From: Streptomyces sp. DI166
GTDB lineage: Bacteria; Actinomycetota; Actinomycetes; Streptomycetales; Streptomycetaceae
Assembly: GCF_900091315.1 (NCBI RefSeq)
Contig: NZ_FLSP01000002.1
Coordinates: forward strand, 160,023 to 224,022
DNA: 64,000 nt
Reading direction: 5' to 3'
Made by a program: the position numbers and the translations under genes. Positions 19,101-27,345 of this stretch are shown here, piece by piece. The notes under the pieces are model-generated. The model worked only from the letters and a program-made list of their open reading frames with translations, made no database searches and was not told where the DNA came from. How positions within the stretch are numbered: the stretch's first letter is position 1; each line of letters opens with the position of its first letter.

Positions 19101-20266
19101 AGGACCAGGGCGAGGGCGAGGCCGGTCTGGAACTTGTAGATGTTGCGGAACGGGGCGAGCGCGCCGTCCAGCCAGTCCTGCACCACCCCGTGGAAGGGCG
19201 CGCCGAACGCGCCGTCGTAGCCGGAGAGCAGGATCAGCGCCATCGTCAGCACGGTCAGCACCAGCCAGCGCCGCTCGGGCATGTCCCGGCGGGCCAGACC
19301 CGCGAGACCGAGGCCCGCCGCGAGCGCCGAGCAGACGACCACGACCGCCGAGGAGGCGACCGCCCATCCGGCGGGCAGCCAGGCGTCACCGAAGTGCAGA
19401 TAGGCCACCCAGTTCCCGGCCCCGCGCAGCGCCTCCGTGGCGGCCATGGTCTCGGTGGTGGTCTGTGAACTCTCCACGTAGGGAAGGAAGTTCTCGCCGT
19501 AGAAGCCGAGCAGGAGGAGCGGGAGCCACCACCACGCGGTCGCCAGGACGACGCCGGGCACCCACCAGGTGATCAGCTTGCGGCGCCGGGGGCCCGGTGG
19601 GCGGGAGAGCAGGTACAGGCCGACCGGGAGCAGCGAGGCGAGGGTGGAGGCCGCGTTGACGCCGCCCATGAACGGGATGACCAGCGCCGAGCGCAGGGCG
19701 GCGACCCGGGCGCTGTAGCGCTCGTCGACCAGCGGCAGCAGCACCCAGGGCAGGACCGCGCCGGGCAGCGCGGCGGCGGAGGTGGAGCCGACGACGGTGG
19801 TGAAGACCGGCCACAGCGCGTACATCACACCGGCCAGCAGCCGGGTGGCGTTGCTGCCCACGCGCAGCCGCTCGGCCAGGCGCAGGGCGCCCCAGAAGGC
19901 GACGGACACGATCAGCGACAGCCACAGCCGCTCCGCCAGCCACACCGGCAGCCGGATCAGATCGGCCAGCCAGTAGAACGGCAGCATGGGCCAGAGGTAT
20001 CCGGCGTACTGGTCGGAGATACCGCCGAAGGAGCCCTGGTCCTGCCAGAGTTGGCCGAGGTCGGAGAGGAACCGTCCCGGGTCGACGGTCACCCCGAGCT
20101 TGGTGTCGAAGGTCTGCCTGCCCGGCTGCACGGCGAGCAGCAGCACGAACACCACGGCCCAGAACCCCAGCAACCAGCGCCGCGACCGGGGGCCCTCGGG
20201 CGGGCCCGCCATGGTCGCGGTGGTTGGGACGGCTGCTGGAGGAGGAGCCTGGACCGTGCTCGTCAT
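16118..20266 (-). CDS. AftD-like alpha-(1->3)-arabinofuranosyltransferase
   Basis: This 1382-residue membrane protein has about ten N-terminal helices of a GT-C glycosyltransferase (DUF3367/AftD type), with TFDTKLGVTVDPGRFL and LWPMLPFYWLADL in the first loops. A large outside region follows with two discoidin-like modules (NAFDGNLDTAWTEGS and RNLTDGDLTTAWIAGD), and three to four C-terminal helices. AftD in mycobacteria adds arabinofuranose to cell-wall arabinan from decaprenyl-phosphoryl arabinose. Streptomyces lack the mycobacterial arabinogalactan, so the real product is an unassigned surface glycan. ATG at 20266 overlaps the methyltransferase stop (ATGA). Confidence 0.87.
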   Translation of the reverse strand: MTSTVQAPPPAAVPTTATMAGPPEGPRSRRWLLGFWAVVFVLLLAVQPGRQTFDTKLGVTVDPGRFLSDLGQLWQDQGSFGGISDQYAGYLWPMLPFYWLADLIRLPVWLAERLWLSLIVSVAFWGALRLAERLRVGSNATRLLAGVMYALWPVFTTVVGSTSAAALPGAVLPWVLLPLVDERYSARVAALRSALVIPFMGGVNAASTLASLLPVGLYLLSRPPGPRRRKLITWWVPGVVLATAWWWLPLLLLGFYGENFLPYVESSQTTTETMAATEALRGAGNWVAYLHFGDAWLPAGWAVASSAVVVVCSALAAGLGLAGLARRDMPERRWLVLTVLTMALILLSGYDGAFGAPFHGVVQDWLDGALAPFRNIYKFQTGLALALVLGLAHLVAVAARSRGARHMPGRRFLPLITAVLVLPGLMWPYLNGSILNPGSFKEIPAYWKATADWMEEYSPDARVLVVPATAHGIYTWGSTIDQPLDVTADSRWAQRDYVPFGTAGNRRAMDAVQQALTSGAEVPGLADYLSRAGIYYIVVRNDLDPDQIGQVPTTMVKRTLEQSGYERVKGYGPVMTGGTIAPGTPLQVEGLYPRQRAVEIYQPPQDVPRPGQAGVSAVADTAVVSGGPEALLPVAGELRGRASVLTGDNHPGLGSPPVQVVGDGLRRADTRFGLVNANTSYTYTRDERNAADATQDAGEKPHQILPTTGQDHQTVAELRGARSVSASSYGNWLFHLPQYDPVNAFDGNLDTAWTEGSLGSSNGEWLRIEFTGKYDMPGSFKVTPLPQEGVRSAPTRVRVETERGSRTSWLEPNGRTQSIKAPTGETGWMKLTIVESVERRAGLTGAGFAEIALPDVQVTRLLRLPTDAEKSSADTELISLSRPADPTGLSSTGTEAGLHRRFTTATAGTYEIEASAVAVPGEALDRMLYEVAPEQESRIVATADSTARLGAGLSARNLTDGDLTTAWIAGDKPTIHLGWEGKQPMDEIVLPSAGGLSSRPSEVHISSPDGAAVAGVDENGNVRFPPITTDRLDITITETAPLTLYNPFADEDMQLPVGLTEAYIPALDSYRTPKPEDDRSFSLPCGKGPALAVDGELYETSVQGTVRDLMERRPVDLTLCPESGLELSSGKHSVEAGDAGPLVVTAVKLTRGSLAGSPSSGRELGVRDWLGDRRELTVGSGAASYLTTYENFNDGWRAELNGEKLTPVRLDGWQQGWRIPAGEGGTIKLSYEPAVTYDAGLIGSGVALAAVAGLALWRRREPNPDEPQPVPPAPGLWLGTVALTLVAAVVAGWFALLVPAFALLARRRHELLVPVALLALAAAGIVAAFGAGEPVREATGAFGHTAQLLALIGLFAALVSVGEPAAAADGGDGDDDPAPAKD

Positions 20267-20997
20267 GGGGGACACCGCCGGAGTATGAGGAGGAGATTCC
20301 AGGTGGCTATCTCGCGGACGCCGGGCGCCTTGACGACCGCCTCCGCGAGGAAGGGCCAGTAGCGGGAGCGCGCCGAGACGACCCTGACGTCGTCCCGGGC
20401 GCGGACCTGCCGCAGCGTCGGCCCGATGTGCACGGCGAAGAGGTTCTCGCCGAGGGTGTGCTTGGCCGGTTTCCCGGTCCGGCGCCGGTAGCGGGCGCGG
20501 GCCCGCTCGGCGCCCAGGTAGTGCCACGGGGCCCACTCGTGCCCGCCCCACGGCGACAGCCAGTTGGTGAACGACACATAGATCAGCCCGCCGGGCCGGG
20601 TCACCCGGACCAGTTCGCTGAGGAAGGTCTGCGGGTCGGCCACGTGCTCCAGCACATTGGAGGAGAACGTCACATCGGCGACACCGTCGTACAGGGGGAG
20701 CAGATACCCGTCGGCGACCACACTTCCGTCGGGTGGCTTCTGTCCCAGCTCCCCGAGGTCCGGTTCGAACAGGTAGGCCTGCGCGCCGCGGCGCCGGAAC
20801 TCCTCGGTGAAGTACCCCTTGCCCCCGCCGACGTCGACGACCGTGCGTCCGCGCACCGGGCCGTCGTAGCGCTCGACCTGGTCGACCGCGTCCCGGGCGA
20901 GCAGCGCGTAGCAGCTCTCCGGGTCCTCCTGCTCGCGCATGAAGGCGCGGAAGAGGGTCACGGAGCGTCTGAGGGAGGGGTCCTTCACCGGGCTCAT
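20263..20997 (-). CDS. Class I SAM-dependent methyltransferase
   Basis: The protein has 244 residues with SAM-binding motif VVDVGGGKGYFTEEF near residue 53, the acidic strand YLFEPDL and the motif ADVTFSSNVLEHVADPQTFL, then VTRPGGLIYVSF. This resembles methyltransferases acting on sugars or lipid-linked glycans. Its ATG at 20997 overlaps the stop of the glycosyltransferase (ATGA), and its own stop overlaps the AftD-like start, so the three are translated as a coupled unit. Confidence 0.87.
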   Translation of the reverse strand: MSPVKDPSLRRSVTLFRAFMREQEDPESCYALLARDAVDQVERYDGPVRGRTVVDVGGGKGYFTEEFRRRGAQAYLFEPDLGELGQKPPDGSVVADGYLLPLYDGVADVTFSSNVLEHVADPQTFLSELVRVTRPGGLIYVSFTNWLSPWGGHEWAPWHYLGAERARARYRRRTGKPAKHTLGENLFAVHIGPTLRQVRARDDVRVVSARSRYWPFLAEAVVKAPGVREIATWNLLLILRRCPP

Positions 20998-22148
20998 GGC
21001 GTCCAGCTCCGCACGGCCTCGGCGGCAACCGCCCGGAACTGCCTGACCGTTCGGTCCCAGCGGAATCCGGCCGCGTGGTCCCGGGCCGCCTTGCCCATCA
21101 GCTCCCGGCGGCGGCCGGACAGGGCGAGCGTGCACCAGGCGGCGGCGAAGGAGGACTCGCCCGAGGCGAGCACCCCGGTCTCCCCGTCGATCACCGAGTC
21201 CCGCAGGCCCGGTACGTCGAAGGCGATGGCCGGGGTCTCCCGGGCCGCCGCCTCCGTCACCACCAGGCCCCACCCCTCCACGGCAGAGGGATGCAGCAGC
21301 AGCCAGGCCGCGCACAACAGCCGGTGCTTCTCGGCCTCGGTGACATGACCGGTGAACTCCACGCCGGGACCGGCGAGTTGCTCCAGCCGGCGGCGTTCGG
21401 GGCCGTCGCCGACGATCACCAGCCGGCCGCCGGTGACCGGCCGCACCCGCTCCCACAGCCGCAGCAGCAGGTCGATGCGCTTGTACTCGACGAGCCGTCC
21501 GACCGCCAGGAACAGCGGCTCGGGGGAGCGGTCCGCCCGCGGACCCGGTTCCTCCACACCGTTGTGGACGACCCTGATCCGCTCCCGTTCGACGCCGAGC
21601 GCGCGCAGCGCGTGGGCGGTGGACGGGGAGACGGCGACCAGCAGACCGCGCTGCTGGGCTCCGGTCAGCGCCCAGTGCTCCAGTCTTCGGCCGAGCCGGG
21701 CGGCGGGCGCCAGCGGTCCGCCGAACCGCATCCGCCACAGGTCGGTGTGGACGTGGTTGACCAGGCACAGCGTGGGGCCGCGGTGCCACAGGGGCGCCAG
21801 GTACGGCATTCCGTTGCAGACCTCGACCAGCAGGTCGGTCTCGCCGACCTGGCGGGCGAAGGCGGACCGGGCGCGCAGGTAGTGGCCGTAGGCGCCGCCC
21901 GCGGACACGACCCGGTAGTCGCGGTAGGCCGCGGGCCCGCCGCACAGCAGGGTGACCTGGTGGCCGAGCCGGGTCAGTCCGTCGGCGAGCCGGTCGACGA
22001 GCAGTTCGGAGCCTCCGGCGGCCCGGTTTCCCAGGTCGCGATGGGCGAGGAAAACGATTCGGCGCGGCTGTGGGGGGAGCGCCGGAGGGTGAGGGTGCTG
22101 CGGCACCGTGGGGACCGGGGCGCGCAGTGACGGCACGTGCTGGGGCAT
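20994..22148 (-). CDS. Glycosyltransferase family 4 (GT-B), first gene of glycan operon
   Basis: The 384-residue GT-B enzyme has an N-terminal Rossmann half (IVFLAHRDLGNRAAGGSELLVD) and a C-terminal half with the donor-binding motif EGWGLVVTEAAARE, the ExxxxxxxE pattern of GT4. No signal peptide; it should work on the inner membrane face and transfer a sugar from an activated nucleotide donor. ATG at 22148 with a GGAG site 6 bp upstream fits best; the frame stays open to 22322 without a ribosome site. It starts the nine-gene coupled operon. Confidence 0.87.
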   Translation of the reverse strand: MPQHVPSLRAPVPTVPQHPHPPALPPQPRRIVFLAHRDLGNRAAGGSELLVDRLADGLTRLGHQVTLLCGGPAAYRDYRVVSAGGAYGHYLRARSAFARQVGETDLLVEVCNGMPYLAPLWHRGPTLCLVNHVHTDLWRMRFGGPLAPAARLGRRLEHWALTGAQQRGLLVAVSPSTAHALRALGVERERIRVVHNGVEEPGPRADRSPEPLFLAVGRLVEYKRIDLLLRLWERVRPVTGGRLVIVGDGPERRRLEQLAGPGVEFTGHVTEAEKHRLLCAAWLLLHPSAVEGWGLVVTEAAARETPAIAFDVPGLRDSVIDGETGVLASGESSFAAAWCTLALSGRRRELMGKAARDHAAGFRWDRTVRQFRAVAAEAVRSWTP

Positions 22149-22372
22149 CGGTGCTCCAACATGTCTCGGGGTGCGGAACTCAGCGTGGGGGAACAGCGAG
22201 CCGACTGTTACGGCTGTGGCGTGTGAGGTCTGTCCGTGGGGGAACCAGGGGCTTTCTGGGTGCGGACTGTGGACGGGTTGTGCTCGGGTGGGGTGGACAG
22301 TTTTCGCCCCGCCGTTCGCCACGGCTACTCACGGACGTGACAATTTCGGGCTTTATTAGAGCTGACGTAATG

Positions 22373-23350
22373 TCACATCGTGACGGCAGATCCGGAGGAT
22401 TCCGACGAATCGGGATGCCGCCTCCCTCGTACCACCAAAACGATCCCGGCCAGAGCCAGGACGAACCCGGTCACAGCCGCCCCAATGGGCAACGTCTGTC
22501 CCACCAGTCGCAGCCGTCCGCTGTCCTCCTCGGCGCGCTCCACCGCTTCCTTCTGCGTTGCGGTGGTGAACGCGATCTTCCGGCTGTCCAGCAGTACCGC
22601 CTCGTCCTTCGTGCCGCCCGGCGCCCGCAGCGTGCGGCGCGGACCGGTCTGTGCGTACAGCACCCGGCCCGTGGCCTGGTCGACCACCAGCTCGATGCCG
22701 TGGTTGGCGTACCACTCCTCGGCCAGCACCTGCGGCCGGTCCGGCAGGTTCACCAGCCGCCCCGGGACCAGCCGGGTCCCGGTCTTGGCGGCCGGCACCG
22801 AGGCCGTGAACCGGTAGCCGGTGTAGCCCTGGATCTTCTTCTCCCCCTGGTAACGCATGGTGACGACGCCGCCGAGGGTGTTGTCCCACCAGCGGTAATC
22901 CCGCTTCTGCACATCGAAGGGGAACTTCAGATACGCCTCGCCCTCGATGTACGGCTTCTCCTCGCAGCAGTGCACGGGCCGGGTGGTCTCCCGGTCCAGC
23001 ACCCAGCGGTGCGGCTGGTAGTCCAGCGCGTCGTGCGGGTCGGCGGCGGGCAGCGACTCGTCGGTGTCCACCGTCGTGATCACGTCCCAGACGGCGTTCC
23101 CGCTCTTCTCGCTCTCCGCGACGTTCCCGCGCACCCGCTGGGTGACGGTGATGGTCTTGTCCGGCACGGTGGCGACCTTCTCCAGGTCGAAGACCGAACC
23201 GGTGCCCTTGTAGACGGCGGTGGTGTCGATGTCGATCGGGTTCACGGCGGCCCGCGGCTCGACGTACCAGGCGAGCATCGGCGCCAGCACCAGCAGAAAC
23301 GTGCCGAGACCCAGCATGATCAGCGAAAACGGTGAGGCAGTACGGCGCAT
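22373..23350 (-). CDS. DUF3068 (PorA-like) membrane-anchored protein
   Basis: The 325-residue protein has an N-terminal helix (SLIMLGLGTFLLVLAPMLAW), a long outside domain beginning with the family pattern VEPRAAVNPIDIDTTAVYKG, a CCEEK pair of cysteines near residue 130, and a C-terminal helix (GAAVTGFVLALAGIVLVV) followed by basic residues. This is the DUF3068 / PorA-family layout seen across actinobacteria; its function is not known. ATG at 23350 gives the expected start. It lies upstream of the glycan operon in the same direction and may be part of the same envelope function. Confidence 0.85.
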   Translation of the reverse strand: MRRTASPFSLIMLGLGTFLLVLAPMLAWYVEPRAAVNPIDIDTTAVYKGTGSVFDLEKVATVPDKTITVTQRVRGNVAESEKSGNAVWDVITTVDTDESLPAADPHDALDYQPHRWVLDRETTRPVHCCEEKPYIEGEAYLKFPFDVQKRDYRWWDNTLGGVVTMRYQGEKKIQGYTGYRFTASVPAAKTGTRLVPGRLVNLPDRPQVLAEEWYANHGIELVVDQATGRVLYAQTGPRRTLRAPGGTKDEAVLLDSRKIAFTTATQKEAVERAEEDSGRLRLVGQTLPIGAAVTGFVLALAGIVLVVRGRRHPDSSESSGSAVTM

Positions 23351-23482
23351 TCCGGGCACTCCAGGGGCTCGGGACGACGCGACGTGGGGGGTGACCGCGC
23401 CGAGGGGAAAGGTGCGCGTGCGAGAGGCGTGCCACAGGGTGGTGCGGCACGGCTCGGCGCACGGCACCCGTATGGGCCGGGA

Positions 23483-23525
23483 ACCGTAGGCGCCTCTTGA
23501 CGTGGTGTCAATGTCATGTTGACAC
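23483..23525 (-). promoter_or_regulatory. Divergent promoter with GTGTCAA-N7-TTGACAC dyad
   Basis: On the minus strand TTGACA (23511-23506) and TACGGT (23488-23483) are 17 bp apart, a good housekeeping promoter for the DUF3068 gene. The -35 is one arm of a perfect inverted repeat GTGTCAA (23505-23511) / TTGACAC (23519-23525) with a 7-bp spacer; the other arm supplies a TTGACA for the plus strand toward the DUF2613 gene. The dyad could simply be two back-to-back -35 boxes or a regulator site. Confidence 0.55.
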
Positions 23526-23613
23526 TGGGGGCCGGACAGACAGGGACGGAAAGCCCGGGTGGGGCGACCGAAACAGCGGTTGTACCGAGGTGTACAGAGA
23601 GGCTGACCCCGCG

Positions 23614-23766
23614 ATGTCCAGACTGCTCGCCGCCACGCTGACCGTCGTGCTGGCCGCCGCCCTCGCGGTCGGCGCCGCACTGGGCGTGGTCGCCCTGCTG
23701 GAGGCCACCCCAGACCAGCCGAACAACCCCTTGATCACCTACGAGCAAGCCGGTCAGGGGAGTTGA
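23614..23766 (+). CDS. DUF2613 small membrane protein
   Basis: This 50-residue protein has one membrane helix (LAATLTVVLAAALAVGAALG) followed by the family tail PDQPNNPLITYE. It matches the tiny actinobacterial DUF2613 family, function unknown. ATG at 23614 is chosen over the longer frame from 23497 because the conserved protein begins at MSRLLAA. The gene ends 3 bp before the PucR-like start, so the two are co-transcribed. Confidence 0.8.
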   Translation: MSRLLAATLTVVLAAALAVGAALGVVALLEATPDQPNNPLITYEQAGQGS

Positions 23767-23769
23767 CCC

Positions 23770-25026
23770 GTGCCCCCCGCCGCCCGCACCGACGCAGGCT
23801 CGGCCCTCTCGACCCGTTCGGCCTGGCACGACGTGCCCCGCTTCCAGGTGCGCCGGTTCGCCGAGATCGCGATGGCCGAGGCACCGGAGCTCGCCGAGCA
23901 GATCATGACCGAGATCCGCCGCGAGTACCCCCACCTGCCCGTCGTCCTCGACGAATCCGGCGAACCCATGGCCCTGATCGGCATCCGCCGCGCGATCGAG
24001 GTGTTCGTGCAGCACCTGGAGACCGCGGAGGGCCGCCCCACGGTGCCGCCCGGGGTGTTCCAGGAGTTCGGCCGCGGCGAGGGCCTCAACGGCCGCAGCC
24101 TCGACTCGCTCCAGGCGATCTACCGTATGGGCGTGCGGCTGGCCTGGCGCCGCTTCGCCGACATCGGCCAGCGCGTGGAGATCCCGCCCCCGGCGATGTA
24201 CGAGCTGGTGGACGCGGGCTACGAGTACCTCGACGGCCTGGTCGACCAGTCCGTACGCGGCTACGCCGAGGCCGCCGCCCGCCAGGCCGGCGAACGCCTG
24301 CGCCTCCAGCGCCGCCTGATGGAACTCCTGCTCGCCGAGCACCACCGCGGCGACCCCGCCGAGGCACTCACCGAACGCGCGGCCCGCATCGGCTGGGCAC
24401 TGCCGAAGAAGGTCGCGGTGGGAGTCCTCCTGCGCCCGGCCCGGGAAGCGGTGGCCCCCGCGGTGGGCCAGGGCGTCCTGTTGGACCTCGAATACGAACA
24501 GCCCCGCATGGTCGTCCCCGAACCGGAGGCCGCGGGCCGCTCCGACCTCCTCCACCGCGCCCTGACCGGCTGGTCCGGCGCGATCGGCCCCCCGGTCGAA
24601 CTCGCCGACGCGGCGAAGTCACTGCGCTGGGCGGAGGCGGCGGTGGCCCTGATGCAGCGCGGCCTGCTCCCCTCGGGCGAGGTGCTGTACTGCACGGAAC
24701 ACACGGAGGCCCTGGTTCTCCTGCAACCCGAGGAACTGATCGACGACTTGGCCCTGCGCTGCCTGGCCCCCCTGGCGCACTGCGGCCCCACCCACGGCCG
24801 CCGCCTCGCCGAGACGCTCCTGGCCTGGCTGGAGACCAGGGGCGGCGCCCCCGAGGTGGCGGCCCGCCTGGGCGTCCACCCCCAGACGGTCCGCTACCGC
24901 CTGCGCCAGATCCGCGAACTGTGGGGCGACGAGATAGACGACCCGGACCGCCGCTTCGAACTCGAACTGGTGCTGAGGGCACAGCGGTTGAAGGGCCAGT
25001 TAGAGGACTCGCGCCGGGAGCAGTAG
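23770..25026 (+). CDS. PucR/CdaR-type helix-turn-helix transcriptional regulator
   Basis: The 418-residue soluble protein has an N-terminal helical sensor region (RFAEIAMAEAPELAEQIM), a central GGDEF-like linker region and a C-terminal PucR helix-turn-helix (TLLAWLETRGGAPEVAARLG, then VHPQTVRYRLRQIRELWG). Such regulators are common in Streptomyces and control metabolism or development; the ligand is not readable. GTG at 23770 follows GGGGAG at 23757-23762 and is 3 bp after the DUF2613 stop. Confidence 0.87.
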   Translation: MPPAARTDAGSALSTRSAWHDVPRFQVRRFAEIAMAEAPELAEQIMTEIRREYPHLPVVLDESGEPMALIGIRRAIEVFVQHLETAEGRPTVPPGVFQEFGRGEGLNGRSLDSLQAIYRMGVRLAWRRFADIGQRVEIPPPAMYELVDAGYEYLDGLVDQSVRGYAEAAARQAGERLRLQRRLMELLLAEHHRGDPAEALTERAARIGWALPKKVAVGVLLRPAREAVAPAVGQGVLLDLEYEQPRMVVPEPEAAGRSDLLHRALTGWSGAIGPPVELADAAKSLRWAEAAVALMQRGLLPSGEVLYCTEHTEALVLLQPEELIDDLALRCLAPLAHCGPTHGRRLAETLLAWLETRGGAPEVAARLGVHPQTVRYRLRQIRELWGDEIDDPDRRFELELVLRAQRLKGQLEDSRREQ

Positions 25027-25068
25027 CCACGCCTGCTCTGCCTGCCCTGCCTGCTTTCCCTGCGTTGC

Positions 25069-25815
25069 CTACTGGGGCAGCGGCCAGACGGTCACCTTGA
25101 AGCGAACTGTTCCCTCCCCTTCCACGGGAGCGCTGAGCACCCGCAGGAAGGCGGTACGGCCCTCACCGGTCTGCACACAGAAGCGGGTCCCCGGTGTCAG
25201 GTCGACCTCGTCGAGCTTGTTCTTCTCGATCTGCGTACGGCACTCGGCCTCGGTGGGATCGGCGGTACCGGCGGGCAGCAGTGCGACGGTGCCCTCGGCG
25301 TCCACGGGTTCGATCGCGGTGGCGTCGAGGGCGAGGTCGGTGCCGTCGGTGATCTGGTCGAACGCCTGGAGCTGCGCGGAGTCCAGCTCCAGGTACTGAC
25401 CATTGCCGTAGTCGCCCCGGGCGGACCAGTCGGCGGGCCCGAAGGCGGGCGCGAGGGGCTCGGCCTCCTCGGTACTACCACTACCACTACCACTACCGCT
25501 ACCGCTACCGCTGTCGCTGTCGCTGTCGCCGGCACCCTCCTGCCCCGGCGCACCGGTCGAAGCCGTCGGAGTCCTCGCGGTGTTGCGGGCCTCCGAATCG
25601 TCGTCGGAGTCACGGTCGTTGACGGTGAGCAGGGTCACCGCGATACCGATCACCGGAATGACGATGCCGACCACCCACCAGGCCCAGGCGGGCTGGCCAC
25701 CGGAGGGAGGAGGAGTGGGCGGGGTCGACGGTGGCGGGGGCACGGTCCGGTGGTCCGGGTCGCCGTAGGTACTCAACTGATGTCCCTGTGGCCGATCTTC
25801 GAATGACGAGCGCAC
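25069..25815 (-). CDS. Membrane-anchored protein with Ser/Gly linker
   Basis: The 248-residue protein has a Pro-rich cytoplasmic head, one helix (WWVVGIVIPVIGIAVTLLTV, about residues 46-65), an acidic Ser/Asp/Gly linker made of SD and SG repeats, and a C-terminal outside domain of about 110 residues with a Cys pair (ECRTQIE, FCVQTGE). The domain family is not recognised; similar Streptomyces proteins sit near hydrolases as surface-exposed sensors. The start is uncertain: ATG at 25815 or TTG at 25776. It is 56 bp downstream of the lipase gene in the same direction. Confidence 0.72.
   Translation of the reverse strand: MRSSFEDRPQGHQLSTYGDPDHRTVPPPPSTPPTPPPSGGQPAWAWWVVGIVIPVIGIAVTLLTVNDRDSDDDSEARNTARTPTASTGAPGQEGAGDSDSDSGSGSGSGSGSGSTEEAEPLAPAFGPADWSARGDYGNGQYLELDSAQLQAFDQITDGTDLALDATAIEPVDAEGTVALLPAGTADPTEAECRTQIEKNKLDEVDLTPGTRFCVQTGEGRTAFLRVLSAPVEGEGTVRFKVTVWPLPQ
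25473..25527. repeat. Simple-sequence repeat coding the SG/SD linker
   Basis: A run of hexamers (TACCAC, then TACCGC, then TGTCGC) inside the membrane protein gene encodes alternating Ser-Gly and Ser-Asp. Such repeats can change length by slippage without frame loss since the unit is 6 bp. Confidence 0.75.
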
Positions 25816-25871
25816 ACATTACTGACGTTGTGTGGACGGTTTGTGGGGGTTTGGTATCAGTCCCACACAAG

Positions 25872-27248
25872 TCAGCCCCACACAAGGATGTCGGTACCGA
25901 CGCCGGCGACCGGCGACCCCGGCCCGGTGCCCTCGGCTCCGACGCCGTACGCCCCGGCCTTCAGCCCCTCGAACACCACCTCCGTCGGCTCTGCCCCGGC
26001 GACGACGACCCGGGCCTCTTCGAGGTGGCCTCCCTCATCGGTGACCGTGAGCCGGACGGCGCGCGGGATGCCGGAGGCGGCGGCGAGCCGTACGGTCAAC
26101 GGCTCCCCGGGGCCGATGACTTCGGGCACGTCGAGCCGCAGATGGGTGGCGAGTGCCGGTGCGCGGACGACGAGGTCGGGCGTGGTGAGGACGCTTTCGA
26201 GTTCGTCGAGGGCGGCCTTGTTGCGCTGGAGGTTGCCGTGCTGGTCCGGGACGCGGCGAAGGGTGTTGCTGTTCATGGGCACATCGGCACGGCAGGCGGC
26301 GACGAGGGGGACGGTGCCGTCGCCGTAGAGGTCCTGCCCGCTGTAGTCGGTGCGGAGGGTGAGCCTGCGGTTGTGCAGGCGGGCGGTGGTGGGGGTGTTC
26401 TGCTTGGTGCCGACGATGGCGTGGGTGGTGGTGAGGGAGCGGGCGCGGCGTGCCTCGGCGGCCCGGAGATCGGTGTGGAAGAGCATGGCGTCGAGGGCCA
26501 TGCCGCTGTCCAACTCCGGTACGCCGCCCTCCACTTCGACGGTTTTGGCGAGTCCTCCGGGATGCGAGCTGCTCTCGATGCACGCGTACTCGGGGAGGAG
26601 CTGGTGGAGGGAGGGGAGGGTGCGGGCGAAGACGGTGAGGTCGAAGGAGAGCGGGCCGAGGCGCTGGTGGGCCCCGTTGACGAGCTGGTCCAGCGCCTTG
26701 GCCGCGCCGCGGTAGGGGGTGCCGAGGGTGATGAGCTTGCGGGTGTGGTCGGCACCGCCGCACTTCTCGATGTACCAGCGGGCGACGAGACCGCCCATGG
26801 AGTGGCAGACGAAGGTGAGCCGGGCGTCGGCGTTGCGGGGGTGGGCGGCCCGCCAGCGCTCCAGTGCGGGCTGGACGATGGTGCGCAGCCGGTTTGCGTT
26901 GTAGCGGTTGGAGAGGCGCCAGTCGTAGGGGACGGGGAGGAGATTTCCCTTGGTCTCGGTGTGGCCGAGGGTACGGAGCCGGTCGAGGAGCCTGTCGTAG
27001 CCCTTGACCGGGGTCCAGACGCCGGGGATCAGATGCAGGTCGTCCATGAGCGCCACGGGTTCGACTCCGTCACCCGGGTGCTCGTCACCGATGCCCTGGG
27101 GGAGGCGCAGGGCGTTCACGTTCCGGCCGAACGACTTGATGGCGCTCACGAGGGCCCCGGCGGTGGGGGACCAGACCAAGGTGCCGTCCTCGGTACGGAG
27201 GGTGCTGCCGGTGATACCGGGGAGGACGACTACGAGGTCATTGGTCAT
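25872..27248 (-). CDS. LCAT-like alpha/beta hydrolase (lipase/acyltransferase)
   Basis: The 458-residue protein has the lecithin:cholesterol acyltransferase-like start LVVVLPGITGSTL, the nucleophile elbow FVCHSMGGLVARWY (serine near residue 150), KLITLGTPYRGAA, the acid motif LYGDGTVPLVAA and a later His in DQHGN. A C-terminal beta-sandwich-like tail (about 370-458) follows. There is no signal peptide, so it may be a cytoplasmic lipase or acyltransferase. The divergent iclR gene starts 191 bp away. Substrate unknown. Confidence 0.82.
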   Translation of the reverse strand: MTNDLVVVLPGITGSTLRTEDGTLVWSPTAGALVSAIKSFGRNVNALRLPQGIGDEHPGDGVEPVALMDDLHLIPGVWTPVKGYDRLLDRLRTLGHTETKGNLLPVPYDWRLSNRYNANRLRTIVQPALERWRAAHPRNADARLTFVCHSMGGLVARWYIEKCGGADHTRKLITLGTPYRGAAKALDQLVNGAHQRLGPLSFDLTVFARTLPSLHQLLPEYACIESSSHPGGLAKTVEVEGGVPELDSGMALDAMLFHTDLRAAEARRARSLTTTHAIVGTKQNTPTTARLHNRRLTLRTDYSGQDLYGDGTVPLVAACRADVPMNSNTLRRVPDQHGNLQRNKAALDELESVLTTPDLVVRAPALATHLRLDVPEVIGPGEPLTVRLAAASGIPRAVRLTVTDEGGHLEEARVVVAGAEPTEVVFEGLKAGAYGVGAEGTGPGSPVAGVGTDILVWG

Positions 27249-27345
27249 GGGCGGCGTCCGGGGCTGGAGGCGCGCTGTCGGCGGGCATGGTGCCGCGCAG
27301 GGCTCTGAGGCATCAGGGCGACAGTGTTTCAGGTGGGCGGGCCCA

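Noticed and set aside
20267..21028. Long N-terminal extension of the AftD-like protein
   Set aside because: It overlaps the upstream methyltransferase in another frame; the ATG at 20266 with an ATGA overlap gives the expected start.
25473..25527. Short repeats suggesting a CRISPR array
   Set aside because: Units are 6 bp, have no spacers and lie in frame within a gene.
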